Of a stretch of 64,000 bases of DNA, positions 20,228 through 29,047 are shown piece after piece (position 1 is the stretch's first letter; the number at the start of each line of letters is the position of its first letter). Where the stretch lies: NCBI RefSeq assembly GCF_016056295.1, contig NZ_JAECZB010000062.1, positions 3,867 to 67,866 on the forward strand. The letters run 5' to 3'. The DNA is from Atlanticothrix silvestris CENA357. GTDB taxonomy: Bacteria; Cyanobacteriota; Cyanobacteriia; Cyanobacteriales; Nostocaceae. The notes under the pieces are model-generated. The model saw only the letters and a list, made by a program, of their open reading frames with translations. It did not search any database and was not told the origin of the DNA. A program made the position numbers and the translations under genes.

Positions 20228-22108
20228 CTAACTTCCTAACATTTGCAAATTGTGCAAAGTGGCATACATTCCTCCTTGTCGTAATAATTCGTCATGGTTT
20301 CCCTGTTCGATTAATTCACCCCGCTTCAACACAAAAATCCGATCCACATTGCGAATTGTAGATAAACGGTGAGCGATAATGATTGCAGTACGTTTTGATA
20401 AAAGCTGGTTTAAGGCTTCTTGAATTAAGGCTTCTGTCACTACATCCAAACTAGCAGTTGCTTCATCTAGTATTAATATTTGCGGATTGCGAATAGCTGC
20501 ACGGGCGAAGGCTAAAAGTTGCTTTTGACCACTAGAAATATTTGTACCTCTTTCTCGCAATTGAGTATCATATCCTAGGGGTAATTGTTCAATAAACTGA
20601 GCAACGTTAGTTTTTTGTGCAGCTTCTTGGATTTCTTCAAAGGTATAGCGATCGCCTAAAGTAATATTACTTTTAACATCGCCAGCAAACAAAAAGCCTT
20701 CTTGTAAAATTACTGCCAGATAGCGTCGCAGTTCTGCTTGGGGTAGTTCTCGAATATCTACGCCATCAACTAAAATCCGTCCTTGAGTAGGTTCGTAGAG
20801 GCGGCATAAAAGACGAATGATTGAACTTTTACCTGCGCCAGTGGGGCCTACCAATGCCACTTTTTCACCAGGATGAATAATAAAGTCTAAGTCTTTAATG
20901 ACATAATCATCATTTTTGTAAGCAAACCAGACATGTTCAAAGCGGATTTCTCCTAATTCCGGTGTAGTTTCGAGATTTGGCGATTCTAAATCGGCAGCAA
21001 TCTCATCGATGTAGCCAAATTTAGCATCAAACATAGAAAAACGCGGATTGGCGCGATCGCGGATTTCTATCGGTTCATCCAAAATATCACTTACACGTTC
21101 AATAGCAGTGAACCCAGCTTGAATGACAGTAAATTTTTCGGCAAAATCGCGCAAAGGATCAAATAATCTTTGGGCATATAAAACAAACGCAGATAAAGTC
21201 CCAAAAGTGAGATTATTTCCTAATAGTAACCAACCACCCATCCAAAGAACACCTGCAATGGCTACCAAGCCAATCCATTCCAGAGTTGCGGACACAGCTG
21301 AATCATAAAAAATGGTTTGATCTACTTGGTCGGTGTAACGTTCGTTGCTGTTACGAAACACTTGGGCATTAAACTTTTCTCGTCGGAACAATTGCACTAC
21401 ATTCATCCCAACCACATTTTCTTGTAGCTGGGAATTCAAAATTGAAAGTTCTTCCCGTGCTTTGTAATTGGCTTGGCGATACTGCTGCTGAAAGTAAATA
21501 ATCATTGAGGTGATAGGTAAAAGCATCAACAACAGCAAGCAAGCAAGTTGCCATTGAATAGAAACCATCACGCCAATGATTACTAACATAGAAAATATAT
21601 TGGATACAATCCCGATCGCCCCAGTAGAAAAGACATCTCCCAATACTTCTACGTCACTGGTCAGTCTAGTAATTAACTTACCTACGGGTGTGCGATCAAA
21701 AAAACGCACTGCTAGAGATGTTACGTGATGGAACAAGTCTCGGCGAATTGCAGCTGTGATTTGTTGTCCTAGCTTCTGTAGTAGATAACCCTGAACACCT
21801 GTTATTATCAGTCGTGTAGTAATTGCAACCAGCAGCAACCCTAAAAGAATGTTTAACCCTTGCCCCAAGGGGCGATTTTTGAGAAATTCGTAGGTGCTTG
21901 GTTCATTGCGAATTAGAGAAATAATCTGTCCAATTAGCAGAGGCTGTACAGCCCCTGCTATAGCTACCAGCACAAGTAAACCCATTACTAGTGCCAGTAT
22001 TCCTCTGCTATTACGGACATAGGGTAATAAACGCAGAAATAACCGCCAGTCATTGCTACGCTCGCGGCTTTTTCTGTAAGATTTTTTGAAGGATTGGTAG
22101 ATGCTCAT
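20228..22108 (-). CDS. ABC transporter, fused permease and ATPase (lipid/drug exporter type)
   Basis: A 626-residue half-transporter with an N-terminal six-helix membrane domain (about residues 35-330) and a C-terminal nucleotide-binding domain (about 375-620). The ATPase shows Walker A GPTGAGKSS, the Q-loop AVILQEGFLFAGD, signature SSGQKQLL, Walker B ILILDEATASLD and the H-loop IIAHRLST. This is the MsbA/BmrA-like architecture and it would work as a homodimer. The substrate is not identifiable. It is divergent from the acetyltransferase gene, with 77 bases between starts. Context suggests no specific link to the sunscreen loci. Confidence 0.9.
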   Translation of the reverse strand: MSIYQSFKKSYRKSRERSNDWRLFLRLLPYVRNSRGILALVMGLLVLVAIAGAVQPLLIGQIISLIRNEPSTYEFLKNRPLGQGLNILLGLLLVAITTRLIITGVQGYLLQKLGQQITAAIRRDLFHHVTSLAVRFFDRTPVGKLITRLTSDVEVLGDVFSTGAIGIVSNIFSMLVIIGVMVSIQWQLACLLLLMLLPITSMIIYFQQQYRQANYKAREELSILNSQLQENVVGMNVVQLFRREKFNAQVFRNSNERYTDQVDQTIFYDSAVSATLEWIGLVAIAGVLWMGGWLLLGNNLTFGTLSAFVLYAQRLFDPLRDFAEKFTVIQAGFTAIERVSDILDEPIEIRDRANPRFSMFDAKFGYIDEIAADLESPNLETTPELGEIRFEHVWFAYKNDDYVIKDLDFIIHPGEKVALVGPTGAGKSSIIRLLCRLYEPTQGRILVDGVDIRELPQAELRRYLAVILQEGFLFAGDVKSNITLGDRYTFEEIQEAAQKTNVAQFIEQLPLGYDTQLRERGTNISSGQKQLLAFARAAIRNPQILILDEATASLDVVTEALIQEALNQLLSKRTAIIIAHRLSTIRNVDRIFVLKRGELIEQGNHDELLRQGGMYATLHNLQMLGS

Positions 22109-22185
22109 AGTAAGAGCATTATATTAATTTTTGCAATCCGAAAAACACGTTTTTAATCTAGCATCCCCATGTTTATTTTGATGCC

Positions 22186-22704
22186 ATGCCTGAGATAGAA
22201 ACCGCAAGACTGCGGCTGAGACACTTCACCTTAGAAGACTTCAATGATTTGTTTGGGCTTTACACTGATGCAGACGTTATGAGGTATCTATCGCCTAGAA
22301 CCAGAGAACAGACGGAAGCTAGCTTGTGTAAACATATTCAACATTGGCAAAACCATAACTTCGGGATGTGGGCAGTCATGCACAAAAATAGCGGTAAAAT
22401 GATTGGCCGCTGTGGATTGGGCTTTTTAGAAAATACCCCGGAAGTTGAACTTGGCTATGTATTAAACAAATCTTATTGGAATCGGGGACTAGGTACAGAA
22501 GCATCTATAGCTACATTAAATTACGGTTTTTGGGAAGTAGGACTAAATCGAATAGTGGCGATCGCTCATCCAGAAAACATTGCTTCAGTGCGGGTGATTC
22601 AGAAAATTGGCATGAAATACGAAAAAGATGCCCACTTCTACAACACAGATGTGGTGTATTATGCCGTAACACTAGATTTATGGCAACAAAGTGGTCACAA
22701 GTAG
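22186..22704 (+). CDS. GNAT-family N-acetyltransferase (RimJ/RimL type)
   Basis: A 172-residue protein with the start typical of this subgroup (ETARLRLRHFTLEDFNDLF), a central MIGRCGLGFLE and VELGYVLNKSYWNRGLGTEA containing the acetyl-CoA pyrophosphate loop, then IVAIAHPENIASVRVIQKIG. The family acetylates protein N-termini or small amines; the substrate is unknown. It is monocistronic, since the frames downstream are non-coding until the opsin remnant. Confidence 0.87.
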   Translation: MPEIETARLRLRHFTLEDFNDLFGLYTDADVMRYLSPRTREQTEASLCKHIQHWQNHNFGMWAVMHKNSGKMIGRCGLGFLENTPEVELGYVLNKSYWNRGLGTEASIATLNYGFWEVGLNRIVAIAHPENIASVRVIQKIGMKYEKDAHFYNTDVVYYAVTLDLWQQSGHK

Positions 22705-22886
22705 TGTGTTTTTACTCTAAAAAATTGAATTATTGCTCGTCGCTGTCACTTTTTAATCACATTTATTGTTAATGCTAAAAACAGAGCAATAAAAATTGTC
22801 TGTTATTTATAGAAAACTATAAAAACTACTTCTACTGGCAGAAGTCGAAATCAATAATATTATTTAATCTTGTTCAGAGCTTGTAG

Positions 22887-23069
22887 CCAATCAAACATGA
22901 AAAACTTTTACATGGATTACGCAGTTTACATAACACAGGCGCACAAACTGCTGTAGATGATGATGTTGTTAGAAGTACATTCAATATTTTAGGAAATATA
23001 ACTATTTTCTCGAAGGCACGACGAAAACTAATCAATAAAAGAGTGCGATCTTTACCAGGAGATTTTTAA
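22887..23069 (+). pseudogene. asr: C-terminal remnant of the Anabaena-type sensory rhodopsin gene
   Basis: An open frame with no start codon ends in a TAA that overlaps the ATG of the transducer gene (TAATG). Its 50-odd codons include LHGLRSLHNTGAQT and ILGNITIFSKARRK, matching the tail of Anabaena sensory rhodopsin (recalled as LHGLRNLNDSRQTT and FVENITLFANSRRQ). The seven transmembrane helices and the retinal lysine are gone: an in-frame stop precedes the fragment at 22884-22886 and nothing upstream resembles the opsin. In Anabaena PCC 7120 the opsin and transducer are adjacent in this order, so this marks a deletion of the photoreceptor that left its partner. Confidence 0.8.
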
Positions 23070-23446
23070 TGAGTCAGTCAATAGGAAGTACTTGTTGGGC
23101 GATAGCTGAAGGATACATCCCTGCATACAGCAACGGCCCAGAACCTCAATTTACTAGTCATGAAACTGTATGCATCCTCAATGCTGGTGACTCTGATGCC
23201 CATGTAGAAATGACGATTTTTTACAGTGACCAGGAACCTGTGGGCCCTTATCAAGTGACGGTTCCCGCTAGACGCACACGACACATCCGCTTTAACGACC
23301 TTACCGATCCAAAACCAATTCCTCATGACACCGATTTTGCTAGCGTGATTAGGTCAGATGTACCAATTGTAGTACAACATACTCGGTTAGATTCTCGACA
23401 ATCAGAAAATGCTCTTCTCAGTACTATTGCTTATGCCAGTAATTGA
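23069..23446 (+). CDS. Sensory rhodopsin transducer (ASRT-like)
   Basis: A 125-residue soluble beta-sandwich protein that in Anabaena PCC 7120 binds the cytoplasmic side of the sensory rhodopsin and relays its light signal. The sequence is close to that protein along its whole length, for example GSTCWAIAEGYIPAYSNGPE, ETVCILNAGD, VPARRTRHIRFNDL and VIRSDVPIVVQHTRLDSRQ. The ATG overlaps the stop of the remnant opsin frame and has AGGAG in front. The coding sequence is intact although its photoreceptor partner is reduced to a tail, so it either serves another opsin encoded elsewhere or has an opsin-independent role. Homologues without opsins exist in many bacteria (family knowledge). Confidence 0.93.
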   Translation: MSQSIGSTCWAIAEGYIPAYSNGPEPQFTSHETVCILNAGDSDAHVEMTIFYSDQEPVGPYQVTVPARRTRHIRFNDLTDPKPIPHDTDFASVIRSDVPIVVQHTRLDSRQSENALLSTIAYASN

Positions 23447-23493
23447 GTAGCAGGGGTAGCCTCAATCAATAAAATGAGATTGGAGGAATTGTA

Positions 23494-23631
23494 ATGGCAA
23501 AGTTTTGCTATCACGCCTTCCATGAGCAGTTTATTACAGTACGTTTAAGCTGCCGAACAAGCTGGTTTGACCGTCAAATTTTGTTCACATTCTTTGCTAA
23601 TACTCTAAATAGAAACTTGATAAATCATTGA
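23494..23631 (+). pseudogene. Relic of an LLM-class flavin-dependent oxidoreductase, or a 45-residue small ORF
   Basis: A strong ribosome-binding site (GGAGG) precedes an ATG whose product starts MAKFCYHAFHEQF, like the N-terminus of F420/FMN-dependent luciferase-like oxidoreductases (MAKFGYHASHEQF type). A few codons later another frame gives AAEQAGLT, the expected next helix, so a deletion plus frameshift has destroyed the gene. The open frame runs on to 45 residues and then stops. Whether the short frame is still translated cannot be told. Confidence 0.45.
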
Positions 23632-23647
23632 AATAAAGGAGTTTCTT

Positions 23648-23998
23648 ATGGGTGGGCTAATACTTACTTGGCTAGTTACCACTGTCAGCTTTTTAATTAT
23701 TTCAAAGCTGCCAATTGGAGTGGAGATTGATAACTTTGGTAAGGCGTTAATTTCTGCTACTGTTTTTGGAATTTTAAATGCTCTTTTGCTACCGATTTTG
23801 ACATTTTTTACCTTTCCCTTTATTTTGATTACCTTAGGCTTGTTCTTTTTTGTTTTGAACGCCATTATCTTTGGTTTAGCCGCTGCTATAGTGCCTGGGT
23901 TTAGCTTAAGGTGGGGTTTTTGGAGCGCTTTGATCGGTTCAATCGCTTTATCAATAATCAATACTATACTTTTGCGACTTGTAGCACCAATCTTCTAA
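23648..23998 (+). CDS. Phage-holin-4-like small membrane protein
   Basis: A 116-residue protein of four hydrophobic segments with little outside them, matching the phage holin superfamily IV / DUF group. The conserved pattern ISATVFGILNALLLPILTFFTFPFILITLGLF is shared with the paralogue at 60730. The name is historical: chromosomal members are not lysis proteins and their function is unknown. AAGGAG precedes the ATG. It lies between the broken oxidoreductase and the superoxide dismutase gene, both on the same strand. Confidence 0.8.
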   Translation: MGGLILTWLVTTVSFLIISKLPIGVEIDNFGKALISATVFGILNALLLPILTFFTFPFILITLGLFFFVLNAIIFGLAAAIVPGFSLRWGFWSALIGSIALSIINTILLRLVAPIF

Positions 23999-24044
23999 AA
24001 TTAACAACAGCACCAAATAAAACTCACAATTTGATGAATAAGGA

Positions 24045-24869
24045 ATGATGATGAATTTTTTACGGCAAAAAATCAGCTATTTATTGATGGGAGTAATGCT
24101 ATTTATGGTGCTAGGTGCTTGTCAGCCAGTACCAACAGTTGAATCACAATCAGTCACAGGGACACCAATAGCCACATCCGTCGCAACTCAAACTCCTGCG
24201 ACATCTTCTGTTCCCGTAGCTTATCCTGATCGGGAACTGAGCGCTTCTCCAGCACAATTGCCAAAACTACCTTACGCTTATAACGCACTAGAGAAAGCGA
24301 TAGACGCGGAAACAATGAAACTGCATCATGACAAACACCATGCAGCGTATGTTAACAACCTGAATAATGCCTTGAAAAAGTATTCAGACCTGCAAAACAG
24401 AAGTGTGGAAGCTATACTCCGGGATTTGGAAAGTGTACCAGAAGATATTCGCACAACAGTACGCAACAACGGTGGCGGCCACCTCAATCACACAATTTTT
24501 TGGCAAATTATGAGTCCAAATGGTGGTGGGCAACCAACAGGAGAAATAGCAGAAGAAATTAACAAAACCTTCGGCAATTTTGAAGGTTTCCAAAAACAGT
24601 TTAATGCAGCAGGTAGCGATCGCTTCGGTAGTGGTTGGGTTTGGTTAGTGCGTAATCCTCAAGGTCAATTGCAAATTACAAGTACGCCAAATCAGGACAG
24701 CCCGATTATGGAAGGTTTGTATCCCATTATGGGTAATGACGTGTGGGAACACGCATATTACCTCAGATATCAGAACCGTCGTGCCGATTATTTAAATAAT
24801 TGGTGGAATGTGGTGAATTGGTCGGAAATTAATAGACGCGCCCAAGCCTCATTGAAGCAGCCAGCCTAA
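24045..24869 (+). CDS. sodA: Superoxide dismutase (Fe/Mn family) with lipoprotein signal
   Basis: The N-terminus is a lipoprotein signal peptide with lipobox LGAC (Cys near residue 26), followed by a Thr/Ser/Pro-rich linker and then a complete Fe/Mn superoxide dismutase from about residue 70. Metal ligands are visible: His in [11 protein letters not shown], His in [10 protein letters not shown], and Asp and His in [12 protein letters not shown]. The tri-Gly and GSGWVWL segments fit the Mn type seen in Nostocales membrane-attached SODs. Three ATG codons (24045, 24048, 24051) are in frame; AAGGA at 24040-24044 is best spaced for the third. The enzyme would remove superoxide on the periplasmic side or thylakoid lumen. 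Confidence 0.92.
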   Translation: MMMNFLRQKISYLLMGVMLFMVLGACQPVPTVESQSVTGTPIATSVATQTPATSSVPVAYPDRELSASPAQLPKLPYAYNALEKAIDAETMKLHHDKHHAAYVNNLNNALKKYSDLQNRSVEAILRDLESVPEDIRTTVRNNGGGHLNHTIFWQIMSPNGGGQPTGEIAEEINKTFGNFEGFQKQFNAAGSDRFGSGWVWLVRNPQGQLQITSTPNQDSPIMEGLYPIMGNDVWEHAYYLRYQNRRADYLNNWWNVVNWSEINRRAQASLKQPA

Positions 24870-24902
24870 GAATCTATCACATTAATTTGGATGGTGATAC
24901 GT

Positions 24903-24960
24903 GTTTGTAGTAAGGGCTTTAGTCCTTGGTTTTTTAAGCACTGAAGTGTTTACTACAAAC
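24903..24960. repeat. Palindromic dispersed repeat
   Basis: GTTTGTAGTAA at 24903-24913 is inverted at 24950-24960, enclosing a second complementary pair (GGGCTTTAGTCC and GCACTGAAGTG). This is a hairpin-forming dispersed repeat of a kind frequent between Nostocales genes. It lies where a terminator for the sodA transcript would be expected. Confidence 0.7.
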
Positions 24961-25051
24961 CTAGACGCTAAGGGAGACAAAGAAAAAACTATTGCTATTG
25001 AAGATTTATCCATCAAATTAACCTTAACGCTCTACTAGAAGGTCAGCGCTG

Positions 25052-26395
25052 ATGAGAAGTTTGTTGATGAAAAATCCCGTAGCTATAGCGGTATCTTGGA
25101 TAGGTGCGTATCTCGTGCTTATTCTGTTACCCCTACTGATTTTGCTGTTATACCCACCAACATCAAATGAACAGCGGAGTTTTTGGCTAGAATTTTCTGT
25201 CGCCCTTGGGTTCATTGGTTTAGCAATGATGGCAATGCAGTTTGCTTTGACTGCGCGCATCAACCGTATAGAAGCTTCATACGGCATTGACTTGATTCTT
25301 CAGTTTCACCGCTACACTTCAATAGTTGCATTTTTCTTCATCCTTGCCCATCCGTTAATCTTATTCATTGATAACCCCCAGACACTGCAACTATTAAATT
25401 TCATTCAAGCCCCCTGGCGAGCAAGGATGGCAGTTATTGCTACTTTGGCGTTAGTTGCAATTATTGTCACCTCCATTTGGCGAAAAGAATTGAAAATCCC
25501 TTACGAGCCTTGGCGCACGGCTCATGGCATCTTAGCTGTAATTGCTGTTGGATTTGGTTTAGGACACGCCTTAGGTGTAGGTAACTATCTGGGGCTGTTT
25601 TGGAAGGGAGTTCTCTGGACTGGGATTGCACTAATTGCCCTATGGTTGTTGATTTACGTCCGCCTAGTCAAACCTTGGTTGATGTTGAAAAAACCTTACT
25701 TGGTAGAAACAGTAATTCCCCATCAAGGCAATGTTTGGAATCTAGTTTTGCGTCCCAGAGGACATGAGGGAATACGTTTCCAGCCTGGTCAATTCGCTTG
25801 GCTCACCTTAGAAATTTCCCCGTTTAGAATGCGGGAACATCCATTTTCTATTGCTTCCAGTGCGGAAAATTCTGAACGTATTGAATTTGGCATTAAGGCT
25901 GTAGGAGATTTCACAAACACCATCAAAGATGTCAAACCAGGCACTAAAGCTTATCTGGATGGCCCTTATGGAGTTTTTACCACAGATCTTTATGAGAACA
26001 CAGCAGGATTTGTCTTCATCGCTGGAGGTATCGGCATTACACCAATTATGAGTATGCTCGTTACTTTGGCAGAACGCGATGATGAACGCCCCTTGCTATT
26101 AATTTATGCAAGTAAGACTTGGGAAGACATAACTTATCGTGAAGAATTAGAAGCTCTTAAGAACACATTAGACCTGACAATTATTCACGTTTTAAGAGAA
26201 CCACCAGAGGAATGGTCAGGGGAGACGGGGTACATTGACAAAGAACTGCTCGAACGCTACATCCCCAAGCGTCCTGCAACGCGAAATTACTTTATTTGTG
26301 CTGTACCCAAAATGATGGATCAAGTCGAGGTGGCTTTGCATGAATTAGGAGTCCCTGTCACCAACATCCACATGGAACACTACAACCTTGTTTAA
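25052..26395 (+). CDS. Ferric-reductase-like membrane flavoprotein (FAD/NAD(P)H oxidoreductase)
   Basis: A 447-residue protein with six N-terminal transmembrane helices containing paired histidines for haem (LILQFHRYTSIVAFFFILAH and RTAHGILAVIAVGFGLGHAL). A cytosolic ferredoxin-reductase module follows, with the FAD motif REHPFSIASS near residue 268 and the NAD(P)H motif FIAGGIGITPIMSML near residue 325. The layout is that of ferric reductases and NADPH-oxidase relatives, moving electrons from NAD(P)H across a membrane to iron or another acceptor. The acceptor is not identifiable. It follows the superoxide dismutase gene on the same strand with a palindromic repeat between them. Confidence 0.87.
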   Translation: MRSLLMKNPVAIAVSWIGAYLVLILLPLLILLLYPPTSNEQRSFWLEFSVALGFIGLAMMAMQFALTARINRIEASYGIDLILQFHRYTSIVAFFFILAHPLILFIDNPQTLQLLNFIQAPWRARMAVIATLALVAIIVTSIWRKELKIPYEPWRTAHGILAVIAVGFGLGHALGVGNYLGLFWKGVLWTGIALIALWLLIYVRLVKPWLMLKKPYLVETVIPHQGNVWNLVLRPRGHEGIRFQPGQFAWLTLEISPFRMREHPFSIASSAENSERIEFGIKAVGDFTNTIKDVKPGTKAYLDGPYGVFTTDLYENTAGFVFIAGGIGITPIMSMLVTLAERDDERPLLLIYASKTWEDITYREELEALKNTLDLTIIHVLREPPEEWSGETGYIDKELLERYIPKRPATRNYFICAVPKMMDQVEVALHELGVPVTNIHMEHYNLV

Positions 26396-26429
26396 CAATT
26401 AATCATTTATAATTCAAAATTCCAATCTT

Positions 26430-26567
26430 ATGCGTTACAGTATCATGCTTCAACTTGTGGCAACTATCACCTTGATTTTTCTGGGGACATCTGCGTTATT
26501 TGCTTGGTTACAATACCGTCCAGCACCAGATGAAAATAGTATACAAGGTAGTATTTCATATAATTAA
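26430..26567 (+). CDS. Small single-helix membrane protein (45 residues)
   Basis: An ATG 34 bases after the ferric-reductase-like gene opens a 45-codon frame with one hydrophobic helix (LQLVATITLIFLGTSALFAW) and a short polar tail. No family is recognised and there is no strong ribosome-binding site. It could be an accessory subunit of the upstream oxidoreductase. Coding status is uncertain. Confidence 0.4.
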   Translation: MRYSIMLQLVATITLIFLGTSALFAWLQYRPAPDENSIQGSISYN

Positions 26568-26788
26568 GTATTTCGGGAGCGATCGCCAGACGCAACTATT
26601 AGATACTTTCTTGTTCAAGCGATCGCCTTAATAGATGCTGCCATTTTTCGCATTGCTAAGATTATTGCCCAAGTTGAGGCAATTTTATAATGGGGCATGG
26701 ATAAGAAGGGCAAAGGGGAAAGGGTTTATTTCTTCATCCTTTACCCTTTACCCTTTAACCTTTTCCCAAGATTGTTGCTCCCTGCTAC

Positions 26789-27865
26789 CTAAACGTGTAA
26801 CAGTTCAGCAGTCTTCGCTGTCTGCGTAGACCAGCGGTCAATGACTTTGCCAATTACTGACATATCTTGAACCAAGCGGTCAAACTTATCAGGAGTGAGA
26901 GATTGAGGGCCGTCAGATAAAGCTTTTGCGGGATTGGGGTGAACTTCAATCATTAAAGCATCTGTACCAGCTGCGATCGCAGCCATTGCCATCGAAGGAA
27001 CATATTCCGATCTACCAGTACCGTGGCTAGGATCGATCATGATTGGGAGATGAGTAAGCGATCGCAATACGGGAAGCACTGATAAATCTAAAGTATTACG
27101 GGCATATTTACCATCAAAGGTTCTAATTCCGCGTTCGCAAAGAATTACATTCGGGTTTCCTGATGCCAAAATATACTCTGCTGCCATCAACCACTCATCA
27201 ATGGTGGCGGACATTCCCCGCTTGAGCAACACGGGTTTATCTTGAGCGCCGACTTTCTTTAGCAGCGAGAAGTTGTGCATATTTCTAGCACCTATTTGGA
27301 TGACATCAGCAACTCTCGCTACTGCTGGTAAATCAGCAGCATCCATCAGTTCTGTGATGATACCCAAACCTGTAGCTTCACGGGCTGCGGCTAACAAATC
27401 TAAAGCGCTTTCACCATATCCTTGAAACGCATAAGGTGAGGTGCGGGGTTTGTAAGCTCCCCCACGTAGAAACTTTGCTCCTGCGGTCTTTACCCGCTTG
27501 GCTGTCTCTACAATCATCGCTTCATTTTCCACAGAACAAGGCCCAGCTACCACCACAATCGGATGATGTTCTCCGAAAGAAACGTGACCGTTGGGTGTGG
27601 AAACAACGACCTCGCTAGCTTCTCCATGTCGAAATTCTCGACTAACCCGCTTGAAAGGTTTTTCTACTCGCAATACTTGTTCAATCCAAGGGCTAAACTC
27701 CTGAATTTGCAGCCGATCAAGAGTTGCTGTTTCACCAATCATTCCTAGAACAACTTTATGCTTGCCGATGCTTTTTTCTACTTTTACTTCCCAAGTGTCA
27801 CTTAGTTCTTTGGTTAGGCGAGTAATTTCCTCTGCAGGTGTACCAGTTTTAAGTACTACAATCAT
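26789..27865 (-). CDS. aroF: 3-deoxy-7-phosphoheptulonate (DAHP) synthase, AroF/AroA-like
   Basis: A 358-residue DAHP synthase of the type I-beta group with an N-terminal ferredoxin-like regulatory domain (about residues 1-75) and a TIM barrel. Motifs are VVVAGPCSVE, FLRGGAYKPRTSPYAFQG, QIGARNMHNF, PVLLKRG and PIMIDPSHGTG. It condenses phosphoenolpyruvate and erythrose 4-phosphate, the first step to aromatic amino acids. It is the most distal gene of the minus-strand scytonemin locus and is taken as the pathway-dedicated isoenzyme (aroG in the Nostoc punctiforme cluster, NpR1260 as I recall). The spacer before trpD holds GTCAGT tandem repeats. Confidence 0.93.
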   Translation of the reverse strand: MIVVLKTGTPAEEITRLTKELSDTWEVKVEKSIGKHKVVLGMIGETATLDRLQIQEFSPWIEQVLRVEKPFKRVSREFRHGEASEVVVSTPNGHVSFGEHHPIVVVAGPCSVENEAMIVETAKRVKTAGAKFLRGGAYKPRTSPYAFQGYGESALDLLAAAREATGLGIITELMDAADLPAVARVADVIQIGARNMHNFSLLKKVGAQDKPVLLKRGMSATIDEWLMAAEYILASGNPNVILCERGIRTFDGKYARNTLDLSVLPVLRSLTHLPIMIDPSHGTGRSEYVPSMAMAAIAAGTDALMIEVHPNPAKALSDGPQSLTPDKFDRLVQDMSVIGKVIDRWSTQTAKTAELLHV

Positions 27866-27882
27866 TTGATTTTTCCTTTGTC

Positions 27883-27938
27883 GGTTGTTAGTTGTCAGTT
27901 GTCAGTGGTCAGTTGTCAGTGGTCAGTTGTCAGTGGTT
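27883..27938. repeat. GTTGTCAGTGGTCA-type tandem repeats
   Basis: The 71-base spacer between trpD and the DAHP synthase gene is mostly iterations of GTTGTCAGT/GGTCAGT. Similar iterations recur near 42030 (GTTGTCAGTTGTCAG), 42148 and 49235-49295 in other spacers of the same locus. Confidence 0.8.
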
Positions 27939-29034
27939 AAGAATCGTGCAAAAATTCGGCGAGTTGTTCTAATTTTGTCCAAGCAGCACCGCTTCGTAGA
28001 ACTTCTTTAGCCAGGACAATACCTTTGATGCAACCTGCTAAAATATCTGTTTCGCCAGCGATCGCTTCACCAACTTGCAGGGCTAAGGCTGTATTTAAAG
28101 CGACTACATCTTGCTGCGCTTGAGTACCTTTTCCTTGCAAAACTGCCTTTAAGATTTCCGCATTTTCTTGGACATCTCCACCCCGCAATGCTGTAGTTGG
28201 TGCAGGACTCAAACCCAGTTCTTGAGGATTTAGTGTTAGACATCGTACCTTTTTTTCTTGGAGTACAGCTAAATCAGTGACATCCGCTAAACCAGCCTCA
28301 TCTAAACGTTCGCGTCCGTGGAGAGCGATCGCACTTCGGCATCCCAACTGCGATAAAGCTTGAGCTATTTCTTCTATTAACAGCGGATCGTTCACACCAA
28401 TAATTTGTCCCGTCGGTCGCATGGGATTAACCAAAGGCCCCAACAGATTAAAAATAGTCCGCACCTTCAAAGTTTTTCGCAAAGCAGCAACCGCCTTCAG
28501 TGCGGGATGCCAACCAGGAGCAAACAAAAACGTGATGCCAATTTCGCCCACTGCTGCTTGCACTTTTTCAGGGCTAGCATTGAGATTAATACCCAAAGCT
28601 TCCAACACATCAGCGGAACCAGTCTTACTAGATGCAGAACGATTACCATGTTTGGCAACTTTCACCCCAGCCGCCGCAGCCACAAAAGCTACAGCAGTGG
28701 AAATATTAAAAGTTGAAGCGCCATCTCCACCAGTTCCACAGGTGTCAATTAAAGGGAATGAAGACTGGGAACTAGAGGAAGAAGATTGAGATTGTAAGAC
28801 ACTGGCCATGCCTACTAATTCTTCGGCAGATACCCCTTTAGCTTGAATTGCCGCTAAAATCGCCCCTGATAAAACGGGAGGAATAGCATCTTGAAGCCAA
28901 CCTTGCATTAAATCAGCAGCTTGAGTGCGAGTTAAAGATTGCCGAGCAAACAACTGTTGTAATAAACTTGGCCAGTCGTAATCATCAACAGTTACAGAGA
29001 TATTATCCGGTGGAGTTTGAGTTGCAGCTATCAT
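27937..29034 (-). CDS. trpD: Anthranilate phosphoribosyltransferase
   Basis: A 365-residue enzyme transferring phosphoribose from PRPP to anthranilate. The PRPP-binding loop [14 protein letters not shown] is near residue 97, [20 protein letters not shown] carries anthranilate-site residues, and [12 protein letters not shown] follows. It lies 13 bases after trpB in the scytonemin locus and is the locus-encoded copy feeding tryptophan. A primary copy for general metabolism is expected elsewhere in the genome. Confidence 0.95.
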   Translation of the reverse strand: MIAATQTPPDNISVTVDDYDWPSLLQQLFARQSLTRTQAADLMQGWLQDAIPPVLSGAILAAIQAKGVSAEELVGMASVLQSQSSSSSSQSSFPLIDTCGTGGDGASTFNISTAVAFVAAAAGVKVAKHGNRSASSKTGSADVLEALGINLNASPEKVQAAVGEIGITFLFAPGWHPALKAVAALRKTLKVRTIFNLLGPLVNPMRPTGQIIGVNDPLLIEEIAQALSQLGCRSAIALHGRERLDEAGLADVTDLAVLQEKKVRCLTLNPQELGLSPAPTTALRGGDVQENAEILKAVLQGKGTQAQQDVVALNTALALQVGEAIAGETDILAGCIKGIVLAKEVLRSGAAWTKLEQLAEFLHDS

Positions 29035-29047
29035 TACGAATTACGAA

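Noticed and set aside
23605-23961. 118-codon minus-strand Lys-rich frame
   Set aside because: Exact antisense of the holin-like gene; the sense product has regular transmembrane helices and a ribosome-binding site. The same reasoning rejects 60717-61055.
23648-23998. Prophage signal from holin-like genes
   Set aside because: No other phage gene is present; chromosomal members of this membrane family are common and not tied to lysis.
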